DNA of 64,000 nt. Origin: Panorpa germanica. Lineage: Eukaryota; Arthropoda; Insecta; Mecoptera; Panorpidae. Under the pieces are notes generated by a model. That model saw nothing but the letters and a program-made list of their open reading frames with translations. It had not been told where the DNA came from and did not search any database. The stretch spans positions 19,106,759-19,170,758 of the forward strand of contig OY783204.1 of the NCBI GenBank assembly GCA_963678705.1. The letters run 5' to 3'. This document shows positions 47,630 to 59,344 of the stretch, one piece after another; the first letter of the stretch is position 1, and each line of letters opens with the position of its first letter. The position numbers and the translations under genes were made by a program.

Positions 47630-47890
47630 TCGGACAAAAGAAACAGAGTGATAGACGTAAAAGGCAGGAGAAGTGAAAATGAAGACAGAAGGGAAGAAGT
47701 ATAGGGAAAATATAATAGAGGATTTGTCGAGAGGAGACAAAGAAGACAAGACGTGAGAAAACGGGGAGAATGAAGTAGGACTAGGGAAACTGAAGGGAGA
47801 GGGTCAAGAGAAGAAAAAGCAGAAAGTACTTTTGGAAATAGAAAGGTCCAGAATAGTTTAAGTTTAATTTCAAGTTGAAGTTTAATGAAA
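47630..47890 (+). pseudogene. GA-rich LINE-end fragment
   Basis: Purine-rich on the plus strand with 'gaggagacaaagaagacaag' and similar, like the other fragments of this family. The open minus-strand frame (47623-47928) is only its pyrimidine-rich shadow. Confidence 0.35.
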
Positions 47891-47894
47891 TGTT

Positions 47895-48550
47895 TTAAGA
47901 ATGTAGATTGTAAAGCCGAGAGGCACACAATTAATATAATAATAATAATAATTAAAATTAAAGGATGATCCCTTACACCAGTGTAACCTAATTGGCTAAT
48001 TTTACATAGCGAACTCTTATTCCTTCTTCCGTTATAAAGCCGTGCCTAGTAACATAACTTTCAATTTATTTAGGCTACTCATCTGTTTCTCCATAAATGT
48101 AATTTTGCAAACCAGATGGTATAACTAATACCATATGAACACACAAATTATATCTGTTCAAATAATATATATTAATTTGTAACACGTCATTGGACCCAAG
48201 ATGACGCAAATCGAAAAATCGCACTTGTATAAATCTATCAATACCCAACAATTGTTAACATATTTCAATACATAATATAAACAAAGCTTTTAGAATTCAA
48301 ACGGCTGGAAAATCCCATTTTCCATTAAACTGTTTCTAAGTAAAGTCTATTCTAACAATGTGTACATATTTTATTATATTTGATTGAATAAAAAGTACGC
48401 ATATGAACTTCTTATTCACTGAGTGTGTCACAGTCACATCCATCTGTCACTACAATGAGTTATAGCAAATAGTAACAGATTTTGCATATTAATTACCTTG
48501 TGTACATGATGCGTAGATTATCCTGCGTTTCTCAAAATATTGGTAATAGA
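47895..48550. other. AT-rich spacer without recognised feature
   Basis: No supported gene or repeat. Confidence 0.35.
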
Positions 48551-48554
48551 AGTA

Positions 48555-48720
48555 CAAAATGAGGTTTAGGCTAGGGAACGAAGAGAGGAAGCAGATATTG
48601 CAGGATGTGTGGAGGAAGAGGAGAAATTGGAGCACATTAAGAGTAGGTGCAAGGAGAAGGTGGAGAGTGGTGGAGATACTACAAGGGAAGAGGAGGTGTA
48701 CGAAATCCAACAGTAGTATC
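48555..48720 (+). pseudogene. LINE C-terminal fragment with Cys motif
   Basis: RFRLGNEER begins in one frame; after a shift the text is YCRMCGG, then Glu-rich, then GAH, and 'cacattaagagtaggtgcaa' gives HIKSRC in a third frame. Together they spell the RLGNE...C-R-x-C-G...H-I-x3-C ending usual for insect LINE ORF2. At least two frameshifts are needed, so it is dead. Confidence 0.6.
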
Positions 48721-49099
48721 TTATATGTTCAAAATCATTGTAAATTGTCGTTATATCTCCTCTATTCCCTCACCTTAAGACATCGCACAAACCAAAACCT
48801 TTTCTTTCAATCCTATTCAAATACGCATTTCTTTATCTAGTCGAACAACCTACAAATATTTTTTATTCCTTTATTCTTTACAAACCCGTTCCTTTTCTGT
48901 TATAAACAAAACTACATTGTTTTAGATATAACAAGTTAAATAAAATACTAAATTTAATTCGGTATCAAAAATATAACAAGAACTGTAAGACATAAAACTT
49001 AACTTGGTAGTAATTATAATTTGTAGAAAATATAAAGATATTAAATTAAACGAAGTGTGCTGTTTCCTTTAAATAATCGGTCCAAATTGGCTTACACCC

Positions 49100-49315
49100 A
49101 ATTGAAAAGAACGTTGCACCAAGATCATCAGCGAATCGACTCTTGACAACGTTACAGGAGGAATGGCGGTAGTAAGGAGAAAATGGAGAGAGAACGTGAT
49201 CAAATAAGAGGAGAATGTAGGCAAAAGGTAGACAGCGAAAAGCAGACAGAAGAATTGCTGGCAAGGAGAGTTAAAGAAGAGATAGGCACACGAAAAGAAG
49301 AAGAAAGTTTTTTTG
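49100..49315 (+). pseudogene. GA-rich LINE-end fragment
   Basis: Purine-rich with 'gaggagaatgtaggcaaaag' and 'aaagaagagataggcac', matching the family in style. No intact frame. Confidence 0.35.
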
Positions 49316-49581
49316 AAATAATTATTTAATAAGAGACTTACTAGACTATGATGTAAATGCAAGGTAATCAGAACAATTAATGAAGAAGATTGTAATAACA
49401 ATAATGCAATAAATACAAATATACTGAAGATAGTGTGGCTACTATGTAGGGGCCGTGGGAAGATATGAAGATAAGCCTGTCTTTGGGATTATTCATAAAT
49501 TACATCACAAAGAATAATGAAGGAGGCATTCAATCAAAAAAGTGTATAATATTTGATAGTTAATAGTATAAAGAAGATATA

Positions 49582-51027
49582 GTGTAATACAGGGTAGGCG
49601 AACCTTTATGCATCAACGTGCCATTTTTTCTGAAAAATGTCGAATGAGGTCATTGACGTGCCATCAAATAATTTTGACTTTCTGATTATTTGGAAAATAA
49701 TAATAATAAATACTATCTATCAAAACTCTTTATTAAATAAAGTAAACAAAAGAGGTACATTTTGGAATATTTTTATTACATGCATAAATTAAATTACTGT
49801 AAAATTAGTGTGACTTCTGTTGCTGCAGGTTAGATGACAAATAATTTATGTTAGGGTTGTAAGATGTTACTTTTAGCAAAATGCATGCTGAACTGAATTT
49901 ATCTGTCAAACGGTTTCTAACCGAGTTTTTAATGTTATTCATCTCTGAAAATAATGACTCACAGGCATAGGTAGATGAAAACATTGTTAAAATAGCTTGA
50001 TCCAGCTTCTTCAAACAGTTAAATGTGTCTGGTAACGCATTCCATGTTTCCAGAATTTTGTTATTAGCGTTTTTACTTAAATTACTTGTCAATCTTTCAG
50101 TTTCAATTAATTACAACTCTTTCCTTGTTTCAATACATTTTTGAATCCATATTGAGCTTAATCAATCAACTGCATTTCAAATTCTTCAATTTCCAACCAA
50201 TCGAATTAAGAGAAGTTCAGTTTATGAAATGACGCCATATCAGGGCACATAATAAATTTGAGTATTTCCGACAATTCTTTGAACTGAGAAAATCTCCCTG
50301 AAAATTCCTTGATTAAAGAATCGATCACAGAAATAAATTCTTCAGTAAATTTTTCTTTGTCTGCTGTCTCGTGAATATCAAAATCATTGATATATTTTTT
50401 CAAGTTTGGAAAATACTTGTAGTTTCTTGTGATAATATCGTTTCTGAAAACTTGCAGTTTAGCCTCAAAAGCGCTAATGAGATCTATCATGACAATAATT
50501 GTTTTGTTTGTCCCTTGAAGCTTTACGTTTAATGTATTTAAATGTTGGCATATGTCTGTAAAAAACATCAATTTTGAAAGCCACATAACGTCCAACAACT
50601 GTGGGTATTGTTCAATTTTTCCCTCATTTTGCAAAAACAGTCTGATTTCTTCCAAGCAATCAACAAATCTTTCAAGTACATTCCCGCGACTCAACCAGCG
50701 AACATTATTATACATCAGTAAGCCATTATACAACGAGTTGACTTCATCCAACAAAGCACCGAACTTTCGCTTGTTTAAAGCCTGTGACGAGATGAGGTTG
50801 ACTATTTTTGTAACTACCGCCATTATATTATCAAGGGATATTAAACCACTCTTAGAACACAAGGCTTGTTGGTGAATGATGCAGTTCGATCCTACTTAAA
50901 TACTACAAAATACCTATTACTTAACACATTTTTTACACATGTTTTATGATCGGCGACGTGCCCAAAATATTGTGACGCGTGCCATCAATGGCACGCGTGC
51001 CATTGGTTCGCCTACCCTGGTGTAATA
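49582..51027 (-). mobile_element. hAT transposon, complete ends and 8-bp target duplication
   Basis: The element proper is 49590-51019 (1430 bp) with perfect 15-bp terminal inverted repeats CAGGGTAGGCGAACC and GGTTCGCCTACCCTG. GTGTAATA flanks it exactly at 49582-49589 and 51020-51027, the 8-bp duplication expected of hAT. Subterminal 'gtgccat' motifs occur at both ends. It encodes only the C-terminal half of a transposase, broken, so it is an internally deleted derivative that needed a helper. Confidence 0.92.
49802..50893 (-). pseudogene. hAT transposase, C-terminal half (GTF2IRD2/ZBED-like), broken
   Basis: Coding resemblance starts at CIIHQQALCSKSG (50893) and continues through NNVRWLSRGNVLERF, the RNase H-fold/alpha-helical insertion region, to an in-frame TAA after KLNFS (about 50205). 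DWLEIEEFEMQLID follows beyond that stop; further stops and a frameshift precede the dimerisation segment FSSTYACESLFSEMNNIKNS with VRNRLTD (49805-50092). This is the hAT C-terminal signature (S-T-x-x-C-E-S-x-F-S). The BED zinc finger and the first catalytic Asp region are missing. Its closest resemblance is to the host-domesticated GTF2IRD2/ZBED5 group, but the breaks argue against domestication. Confidence 0.88.
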
Positions 51028-51852
51028 CTTCATTAAAATCGTTCGGAATTTCTTGAGATGTCGTTGCGAACATTTAAAAATAGTATTTTCGAGATAAAAC
51101 GCTAAGCAAAAAATGGATTACATAATTAAGTTCTCATATAAAACTGTTGTTAACACTTGAAACTGTTTAAGGAACAATTCGGAAGAAAGAATTCGGAATA
51201 TTGGCAGAAATTTTGTAAATAATCTTAAAATTATAATTAACAAATCTAAACAAAAAAATAATCGATTATTTGAAAATTTCAGGGAATGTTAAGCCCATTC
51301 TAGTTGCTTATTGTTTGAAATCTTCTCTTTAAGAAAGAAATCGGCAATTCGGCCAAATCAGATTTTGATTTGATTCGTCTTTTCGTATTTATAACAAATA
51401 TTCACGTATGCCACAACATGACCTATGGGAAACCTTACCAACAGCATCAATATTATATGAAACATGCATTAAATATACGACCTCTGCCGAGCTTCGACAC
51501 ATGTTGCAGTGTAAACACCACTTAGGAATTTTTAATTACAAACGGTATTTTCTGTGCTAAACACATCTTAGGTAATGCAAACAAAAGTATTACATCATTT
51601 TCTTCGAGTTATTTGCATTAATGATTTGATTTCCTAAAGAATTTGAATCATTGTAACATGTTATTGCAGTTCAATTTTGTATTACTATGGATATGTGTGT
51701 AGAAATATGTATTGATGCTATGTGGTTGTATGTGATAGTAGTGATATTGTATTTCCAGAAAAGTTATCAACTGGGACTAACCGCTTCGGCTATATTATAT
51801 TCGTAGTGCACTAAACTATACTTTTGTATTAGAGTGTGAGTGAATTACTACC
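51028..51852. other. Spacer without recognised feature
   Basis: No supported gene or repeat. Confidence 0.35.
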
Positions 51853-51855
51853 TTA

Positions 51856-52344
51856 GACCTGTCGCACACTGCAAGCGTATTTAAGCGAATTTTGACCGGA
51901 AGTATACGCACTACTACGCTTTACTTATCCGAACCCTGTAAATGTAATGAACCCTCGCTCACTGCAAGCGGCAAAGTCGTCCGAATACGGGCGTTACGTA
52001 GATCTTATACTGGAAGCATATATCAGCGAATTTTAAACAAGCGTATACATGGAAGGGGATATGAAATAGAATTCAATAGTCTCTTTCATAACAGGGGTGT
52101 ATCCATAAAAAGATTGCTCTCATAATAAATTATGTTAGTGTAAAGCAACTCTAATACACCCTACAGTACACAAGTTTGACTTGGCGAACTGTTGTGTCGG
52201 TACGAGGTATGTATGTATTGTGACACAATACATGCAAAGAACACAAGAGTCGGTTTGTTTTAAGAGTTCTAGCCGATCAATCAAGCAGCCGATTTACGTT
52301 CGAATTCGCAGTCGCTTAAATACGCTTGCAGTGTGCGTCAAGCC
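51856..52344 (+). mobile_element. PIF/Harbinger-like MITE, family B, copy 2
   Basis: Ends GACCTGTCGCACACTGCAAG and the complement of CTTGCAGTGTGCGTCAAGCC. TTA stands directly outside both ends (51853-51855, 52345-52347), a TWA-type duplication. 489 bp, collinear in inverse orientation with 9560-10031, and non-coding. The 'tcgcac...gcaagcg' end resembles the 'tgcacac' ends of family A, suggesting related transposases. Confidence 0.8.
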
Positions 52345-52347
52345 TTA

Positions 52348-53510
52348 AGGCACATAAACAGGCGCATGAAACAGATTATTTGAGAGATCGTGAGATTAAG
52401 GGTTAAATCACAACGCAATCGATCGATCGTTAGCAAATATATGACATATGGCGATGAGGGTACAGATAATACTAAAACACTTCCCTCCCGCTCCCATCTC
52501 TCTTCTACGTTTTATTCCAATCAATGTCCGATACCATATGCTATAGAAAGTATACCGCCAATTTTTTCATTGTGTTTTTTAATATTTAAATTAGGTTTAT
52601 CGTATAACCTTCACTTATAAAAAACTTTATACCAGTACAAAGTTGTATTGATATTAATATTCTAACAACATAATCCAAGATCTTGTGATTTATTTAAACA
52701 TTCTGATTTAGTGAACCCCCTCATGGTGTTCAGGAAATGTTCGAGAGAGATTTGGGCATTTGCCTTTGTTTTTATACGATAAATTGTCAGGAAATATTTC
52801 TGAAAACCTTCTATTTTATTAAAAAACATTAGCAATGGTTGATTAACATTCAAACCTGAGCCTGACGCAACCTTCAGCGGATCCGTTATTTGCTTTGTGT
52901 TTTGTTTTATTTTAAATCTTCTTCCTACGACTTGTGTAATTTATTTATCTATTGATTTTGCTGTCATAATTCCTATGAATGGTTTTATTTGTTTAATATA
53001 ATTAGTTAGTTTTATAACTTAATATTGATGTTTTACTATTTAAATATTGATACATTGTAGAACACCGGAAACACTTCAAATGAGTTTTAAAACATGTGCG
53101 GTTTACTTATATGTACTATACAATTATATATAATTAAAAATAATTTCATTTATTTTTTAACATATGTAATACAATAACAATATTCGGTGTCAGTTTGTAG
53201 GGCATTATCGTACACATTTGACTTAAGATAAACCAAAAGAAAAAAATCGCATGGAGTAATGACTGACAAACTTTAGCGGAGTTAAGGACGAACATCACAG
53301 AAAAAATTGCGTCGATTTCTTGACCTGTTCTTCAGATGGTTTTTAGAAACGTTAGTAATCTTTTATTGTCGGAATGTTGTCAGCACAACAAATGTAACCT
53401 CAACGATGTTATTTGTACAAAATTAATTTTTAGTTCTTTGCGAATTAATTTTACCAATAAACAATATCGTTTGAGCATATCAATGCGAATTGTTGGAAAT
53501 CCTAAAAGAG
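52348..53510. other. AT-rich spacer without recognised feature
   Basis: No supported gene or repeat. Confidence 0.35.
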
Positions 53511-54010
53511 AAGGCGAATGAAATAAAATGAATGAATGCCGTAAACGGCAGGAGAATAGAGAAGACTACAATGTAGATATAGGGGAATGGTAGAAGAGAA
53601 AGTAGGCAGAATGTGTGGGAAAGAAAGGACAAGTTAGCAACACATTAAGAGTAGGTGTTAGGGAAAATGGAAAACGAAAGCGATCTGATGGAAATCCTAA
53701 AAGGGAAGAAGGGAATGGAATAACATCTATGAAGGAGGTAAATAGTAGTAGAAGAGAAAAGAAGACAGGGAGATGTAACGAGATAAGGGTAGATATAGAA
53801 TAATGGAAGAAGTGCAAGTAGGCAGGATGTGTGGGAAACAGAGGACAAGTTAGAACACATTAAGAGTAGGGGTCAGGAGAAAGTGGAAAGTCGACAACGA
53901 CAAGAGGAGACATGGAAAAGAAAAAAGGAAAGAAAAGCATGGGCAACCGATGTAAGGTGAAGAAGTAGAGTAAAGGAAGATATACGAGAGTTTGTTTTTA
54001 AGAGAATGAA
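53505..54010 (+). pseudogene. Tandemly duplicated LINE C-terminal fragment
   Basis: Two copies of one LINE-end segment lie about 215 bp apart: 'gtaggcagaatgtgtgggaa' near 53604 and 'gtaggcaggatgtgtgggaa' near 53817. Each is followed by 'acacattaagagtagg'. Both spell VGRMCGK..., then HIKSR in shifted frames, the same Cys/His ending as at 48555. The second copy continues EKVESRQRQEETWKRKKERK. The duplication happened before or during decay. Confidence 0.6.
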
Positions 54011-54890
54011 ATGAATGAAATTAGTTTTTAAGCCTGTTAACTTAGAAATTATACAGGTACTATACTATACTTAGAAAGGTATACACAATAAAATAAACTG
54101 GGACGTGTTTTTCATTGTAATTTGTTTTTAGCATGAGGTACCGCCGAACTCTTGTAATTTGAACTATACATAATGCGACCATTATATTTACTGTGTTAAT
54201 TGCAGAATTGCGAAAATATCCTGTGAGAGTACTTTATCAACAAGTTATAATAAGGGCAATGTTCACCGAATATGGCCCAGTAGTTCAGTTAAAAAATTAA
54301 TGCAAAACAAAAATAGTGCTCTTGGAAACAAATTGAACATAATATTTTTTAACATTTAGGCATATAATTTTAATTGTTGTCATGTTTTAAAACAGTAATT
54401 AATTTCATGGTCATAGAAATGCTATCTACCTACCTGTTCGTGGTTACTTTATTATGGTGAACCCTCATATCTCTTTGATAATAGTGTGTACTTCACACGA
54501 ATTGCTAATTGTCTTACGTAAATATATTAATTAATAGTTTTATCACTTTTTATCATTTATAATATGTACTCATTTGCGTTTTTTCCATTACGATACGAAA
54601 ACCAAAGAAATTTTTACTAAGAAATATAATCAGATTGATTTTACGTGAAACCAGCTAGCGACCTCGTTCATATTTTAAATTCGTTAAAACTTCATTGATC
54701 CATAGAAACATCTGTTTTATTTAAAATAAAATATTTTTTTAATAACTTAATCGAATATTAATTTTTATTGTGCTGCGGTTTACAAAAGAAAGTATATACA
54801 CAAACTAAGTATACGGTGTAAGAAAGTTTTGTAAAAATTATAAAACTACTAAACTATTTATTTTAAATTTATACGTATTTAATTAAAATC
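54011..54890. other. AT-rich spacer without recognised feature
   Basis: No supported gene or repeat. Confidence 0.4.
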
Positions 54891-54894
54891 CCCT

Positions 54895-55470
54895 TCAATA
54901 TACCCATATGTTATTCCTAATGCGCAGTTTCCATTATTCAAACCAATCTTCTTCTGTAAGTTCCTTCATGACGCGTGCCGATTTTTCTTCAATGGTCTAA
55001 AATATTGTTTCTTTTAATGCAGATTTGACCTTGGAAAACAAATAAATGTTACTTAGTGTCATGTCAAGCGAATAAATCTGATGGCCTAATACTGGAATGT
55101 GCTAGAAACGCGATTTTCTTTATTTGACTATGAGAATTTTCTCACACACTTTTTGCATGTTTAAATTCTTATGTAAAATTTGTCTAACGCATTCTTCGTC
55201 AATGCCTATACTTTGAACAATCGCAGGAATAGTTAATCGATGGTAAGATCGAATCAGAGTACCGAATTTTTAAATATTTTTTTGGGCCCAGGATACATTA
55301 GCATGTTATCTTCAGCGTCTTCTCGGCCATCTCAGAAACGTTTAAACCATTCAAAAACATCTTACAAGTACATAAGTAAAAAAATAAGATTAAGTAGCGG
55401 GTTTTCCAACTTTTAAATTAAATTTCACTACAATTTGTTGCTCTTTTAAAGCGCTTATCATTGAACCAAG
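54895..55470 (-). pseudogene. Second mariner transposase relic, internally deleted
   Basis: The minus strand starts at about 55465 with ALKEQQIVVKFNLKVGKPAT, then FGTLIRSYHRLTIPAIVQSI, GIDEECVRQILHKNLNM and QKVCEKI. These are the two helix-turn-helix parts of a mariner transposase. After a deletion that removes the catalytic core come VKSALKETIF and EEKSARVMKELTEEDWFE, the C-terminal end. Stops and frameshifts are many. It differs from the relic at 46.4 kb. Confidence 0.75.
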
Positions 55471-55654
55471 AAAGGAACGAAATAGCCTGGCCACTCCCTG
55501 ACTAATATGTCTAGAAACATATTAATCATTTCTGATGCGAATAATTAATAATAAAACTCAGGAATAGTACAGGAATACTCTTTTAAAAGTGATTCGTAAA
55601 ATGTTTCACTCATATAAATCAGATCTGTTTGATCACGATCATTGTTCACAAGAC

Positions 55655-55745
55655 TCAGGAATACGGGCCCAGGTCCGGGGAGTCCGAACCCGAAGATACA
55701 GTTGTTAAGCATCACGTATCAACGCTCTCACACTGTACCGTCATA
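55655..55745 (-). repeat. SINE head fragment
   Basis: 'aggtccggggagtccgaacc' and 'cgaagatacag' match the B-box region of the SINE at 42989-43255. The rest of the element is absent. Confidence 0.6.
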
Positions 55746-56266
55746 TGTTCTGAATTGCACTTAATTCTAGATTTTATTTTTCTTATGTTCAGAATAAGTC
55801 CATAAAAGTAAACACTTGTCAAATTATAACAATTATGCATATAATTATACTAAACTCGTATAAAATAGAATCAACTTATAACATCGGAGATTAATTGTTT
55901 ATTTAATCTGCTATTGTTGTTTTCTACTTGTTATAAACCCACTTTTTATGTTATAAGAAACAACTAGTTGATCCTGTAATATGTTGTTACGGAACAACAT
56001 TAAATAATGGCTTTTTTGACCATGATTTAAGTTCAAAAGGTGTTAAGAAAACAAGAATTTTGAAACTAATAATAAACAATTCTCAGGATTATCTAAAAAC
56101 ATATTTAAATAAAAACACAAAAGGTAAAGGTAAAGCTCTTCGTAATTGGCAATTAAAAAAACTTACGTAATTAATATAAAATGTGTAATAATTATATCAT
56201 AAGATAACAAAAAGTACTCGCGTAATTTAGTTTATTACAATTAAATGGTGTTTTGTTTGGTTTGAA
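55746..56266. other. AT-rich spacer without recognised feature
   Basis: No supported gene or repeat. Confidence 0.35.
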
Positions 56267-56649
56267 GTACAGGAGATGGGCAAAATAATATGAACACCTG
56301 ACATGTACACCATATTTATTTACGTTTTATTTATATAAGGTGTTCAGCCACCATTTGCTTTTATTCGTAGAGTCTCTAAATAGTTTCCAACGAATGTTGT
56401 CTCATTCTCGTACCAAAACATTCGCCAATTATTTCAATGATATTAAAGATGAAAATCTGGCCACTATTCCTCCTTGTTGATGATGTTTTACCATGTTTTG
56501 CGTATGCTGTCATTACTGTGGATACTGTCCCTCGTGAAACGTTAAACAGTTCAGCTCTTTTTCCAATATACGAAGCCCTCTTTCGAAGCCTAATTGATCA
56601 CACATTTTACAGATCCCTTGTTTAAACTGTCGCAGAATAAAGCAAATAA
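56267..56649 (-). pseudogene. Tc1-like transposon relic (one end plus transposase pieces)
   Basis: TA at 56267 followed by CAGGAGATGGGCAAAATAAT fits a Tc1 end with TA target. On the minus strand the transposase N-terminal helix-turn-helix reads FNVSRGTVSTVMTAYAKHGK and TSSTRRNSGQ (about 56440-56540). After a large deletion the C-terminal FRDSTNKSKWWLNTLYK (about 56330-56385) follows. The DDE core is missing. The right end is cut off by the MITE at 56650, which probably inserted into this element. Confidence 0.7.
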
Positions 56650-57122
56650 GGTCCCTTCGCACACGACGCGACTCGTTGCAAACCTTAGCCCCAAATCTAC
56701 CCAAAGCGAATGTGATTACAACTGTTGTTAGTGAGAGATCGAGATATGAGATAAAACACGAGAAAGGCACACGAGTCGGCTGATTGCAAACTAAACGCGA
56801 AACGAAGTTTACAACGGAAACGAGCACGAGCCTGGGAATCTATTGTGTTATATTTGATTGTATGTATGTATTTAAATACTTTTCGTAAACATCTATGTTG
56901 ATGATGTAATCATGCAGCAACAGTGCTCTGCGACCGAGAAATCTAGTCGCTGAATATATGCTCAAAACCAGTTTAAAATCAGTTTAGTTACGTTCGTGCC
57001 GTGTGTTTTATCTCACTCGTAAACATTTTCGTTCTTTTACTAACAACAGAGTTGTAATGAAATTCGGTTCGGGCAGATTCGGTGCTAAGGTTTGCAACCA
57101 ATCGCGTCGTGTGCTGAGGGCC
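56650..57122. mobile_element. PIF/Harbinger-like MITE, family A, copy 2
   Basis: Terminal inverted repeats of about 55 bp (GGTCCCTTCGCACACGACGC; right end complement of GCGTCGTGTGCTGAGGGCC), with TAA outside both ends (56647-56649, 57123-57125). The inner 'cttagcccc' and 'ttgcaaacc' blocks match 26514-26883. 473 bp, non-coding. Confidence 0.8.
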
Positions 57123-57125
57123 TAA

Positions 57126-57959
57126 TACACTGAAATATAACCTACAAGATTTGGCACGTAAATTTTGAAATATAAACGCGACGTATGGGGATCTTTGACT
57201 CCTGGGATCGGTTTGTCCTCTTGTAAAACGTTTTAAAACAGTTGTCTTGTAATAGCTTGTATTACCTTGGAGACACTTTAAAGCTAACAAAAAAATTACT
57301 TAAACTCACTTATAGTCTGATGGTTCATTTTTATATATGGTAGCGAGTGACTGTGTTACTAGAGTGGCTCGATGTCACCTACCATTTTTTTTATAACAGA
57401 TTGATTGCACGTGCCTGTAAAGACGGCTTATGTCTGTTGGATTATTAAGCAGTTAGGCATCTATCAAATTCTTTCCAAATACCGACTCGACCCAACAAAA
57501 TAGCGCCTTTCTAATTACTGTTCCCTAAATACATCACGTAAAGGATTTTCTCTATTTATTATAGGGACTGTGGCATTTTACTATCTTAATCCGAGATACC
57601 AGCCAATTGTAACCGGATTAGCAAGGGTTTACTATACTCGTATATACGAGGAAGGCCGATTAAATTAGTTATTGACCATCAATGTTGTGTTTATTTAATT
57701 ATTATTAATTATATTGTTTTTTGAGATAGTTATTTATTTACTATATGCTTGCTTTTATATAAGGATAATGGCCGAGAAAGGTCGATTTTATAATGACATG
57801 TCTTCATTCTAGAAATTGTCTGAGTACTATGTTGTAATTTACAAGAATTTTCTAAATACCAATAGTACTAAAATGTCCTTCAAATTCCTTACTTATATTA
57901 ATAACTTCATCTTAATACAGAATATTATATCCATTAATAAAATGTTCTTTCAATAAACA
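57126..57959. other. Spacer without recognised feature
   Basis: No supported gene or repeat. Confidence 0.35.
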
Positions 57960-57964
57960 TATGT

Positions 57965-58500
57965 ACAGTGATACTTAAGTATGGTACACATACGTGCGAC
58001 TTAAACAAGCGACATCCAACATTAGTTGTAAGAAGTTGTACAACACGTCCACACTAGTGTGACATTTATCTTATCACGTCGGAAGCTTTCATATTTCGAA
58101 CGAATACCTGCTTTAGAAAAAAAAATATTTACAAAGTTTGACAAGGTCTATTGTTCAGGTCTATTTCATTTGCCCATTTAAGCACCATTTTCCATTATTT
58201 TTATTTATTTATTAAACACAACTAAAAAAAACGTCAACTCACAATGAGATTATACTGTAGACTGAGTAGGTACTCGACCTTTTTGTTTGAGATCACATTT
58301 AAAACCGTAATTTCTTTAGATGTTCCGACTTACGATTGAAACATTTTTGTTTCATAAAACTACTACCTTGAGCATAATATGTTAAAAGTTCAACACATTT
58401 AGTACACTCATGTCTAAATAATGTTAACTTATGAATGAAAATATATAAATGTTGGATGTCGTATGTTTATGTCGCACTAGTCTCTACGGTACATTAGGGT
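57965..58500 (+). repeat. ~500-bp dispersed repeat, copy 1
   Basis: Collinear blocks with 59345-59810: 'acacatacgtgcgacttaaa', 'ttatttattaaacacaacta' and 'catttagtacactcatgtc'. It is followed by a short version at 33475-33600. No coding frame, and no clear terminal repeats. Confidence 0.7.
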
Positions 58501-59344
58501 TACCAACCTTATTCGCTCTTTGACTATGTCAGCAAACTGAAACATTTTTTCTCATAGAAATTATTGTCAATCCAAAAAAAGTTCCAAAAAATCATTTATT
58601 TTTTATAAACTATATCAAGCAAGGTTTGTGATAAACTACAGTTAAATGACAATTGAAAAACGGCCCTAAACATATAATGAACACAGATGCTCTTGGTATT
58701 ATTAATGGCTAATTATCTAAACATCACTTCTACGTACTAGTAGGTTCGCGTCATTGACTGAATACAATTGGGTATTTTTAATAGTTTATTGGTTCTTCTT
58801 AACTAATAAAACCTATTGTTTGGAAATGAGATCATTTATGGTTTAGTGCAGTAATTTGTCGTGAATATATTAACAGAGCTGAGTCACTTTAAGGGGGATT
58901 GCCCTGTAATAATTGCTGTTTATTTTCCTTTATGCGCTTCCATTTATGATAATAGTTTAATGATTCTTGAAAAGTAGGAAGAACGCACACTGTAGACAAG
59001 ATTATCCTTGAGTAACGTGCGTGTTCAGTACGGATCATTGAAGTACTTACAATAAGACTGTCTTGAGTAGTTATCGTTTGTTCAATCTTTTTCCATGGCG
59101 ACATAGGGTTTTGCATTTTCTTCAAACTGCCGGCACAGTGAAAGTATTCTTATTTTAATGTTCTATTAAAGAAAAACTTCTCCTGTTTAAATTTTATCGT
59201 ATTTTATTGTAAAAAGTGTCGCTCTGTATAACATGTATTTTTTATAACTGTCTGTCAATTACAGTGTCATTGTATGCACTCAATTTTTACTTCAAGTTAC
59301 TATAAATTACAAAAGCAAAACTGGTGTAAAACTGTAAAATACAA
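58501..59344. other. Spacer; unrecognised 78-codon minus frame at 58889-59125
   Basis: The minus frame starting KKMQNPMSPWKKIEQTITTQ has somewhat protein-like composition but matches no family I know, and no splice sites were found that extend it. It is not called as a gene. Confidence 0.3.

Noticed and set aside
47623-47928. Ser/Leu/Phe-rich 101-codon minus frame
   Set aside because: It is the pyrimidine strand of a GA-rich LINE relic.
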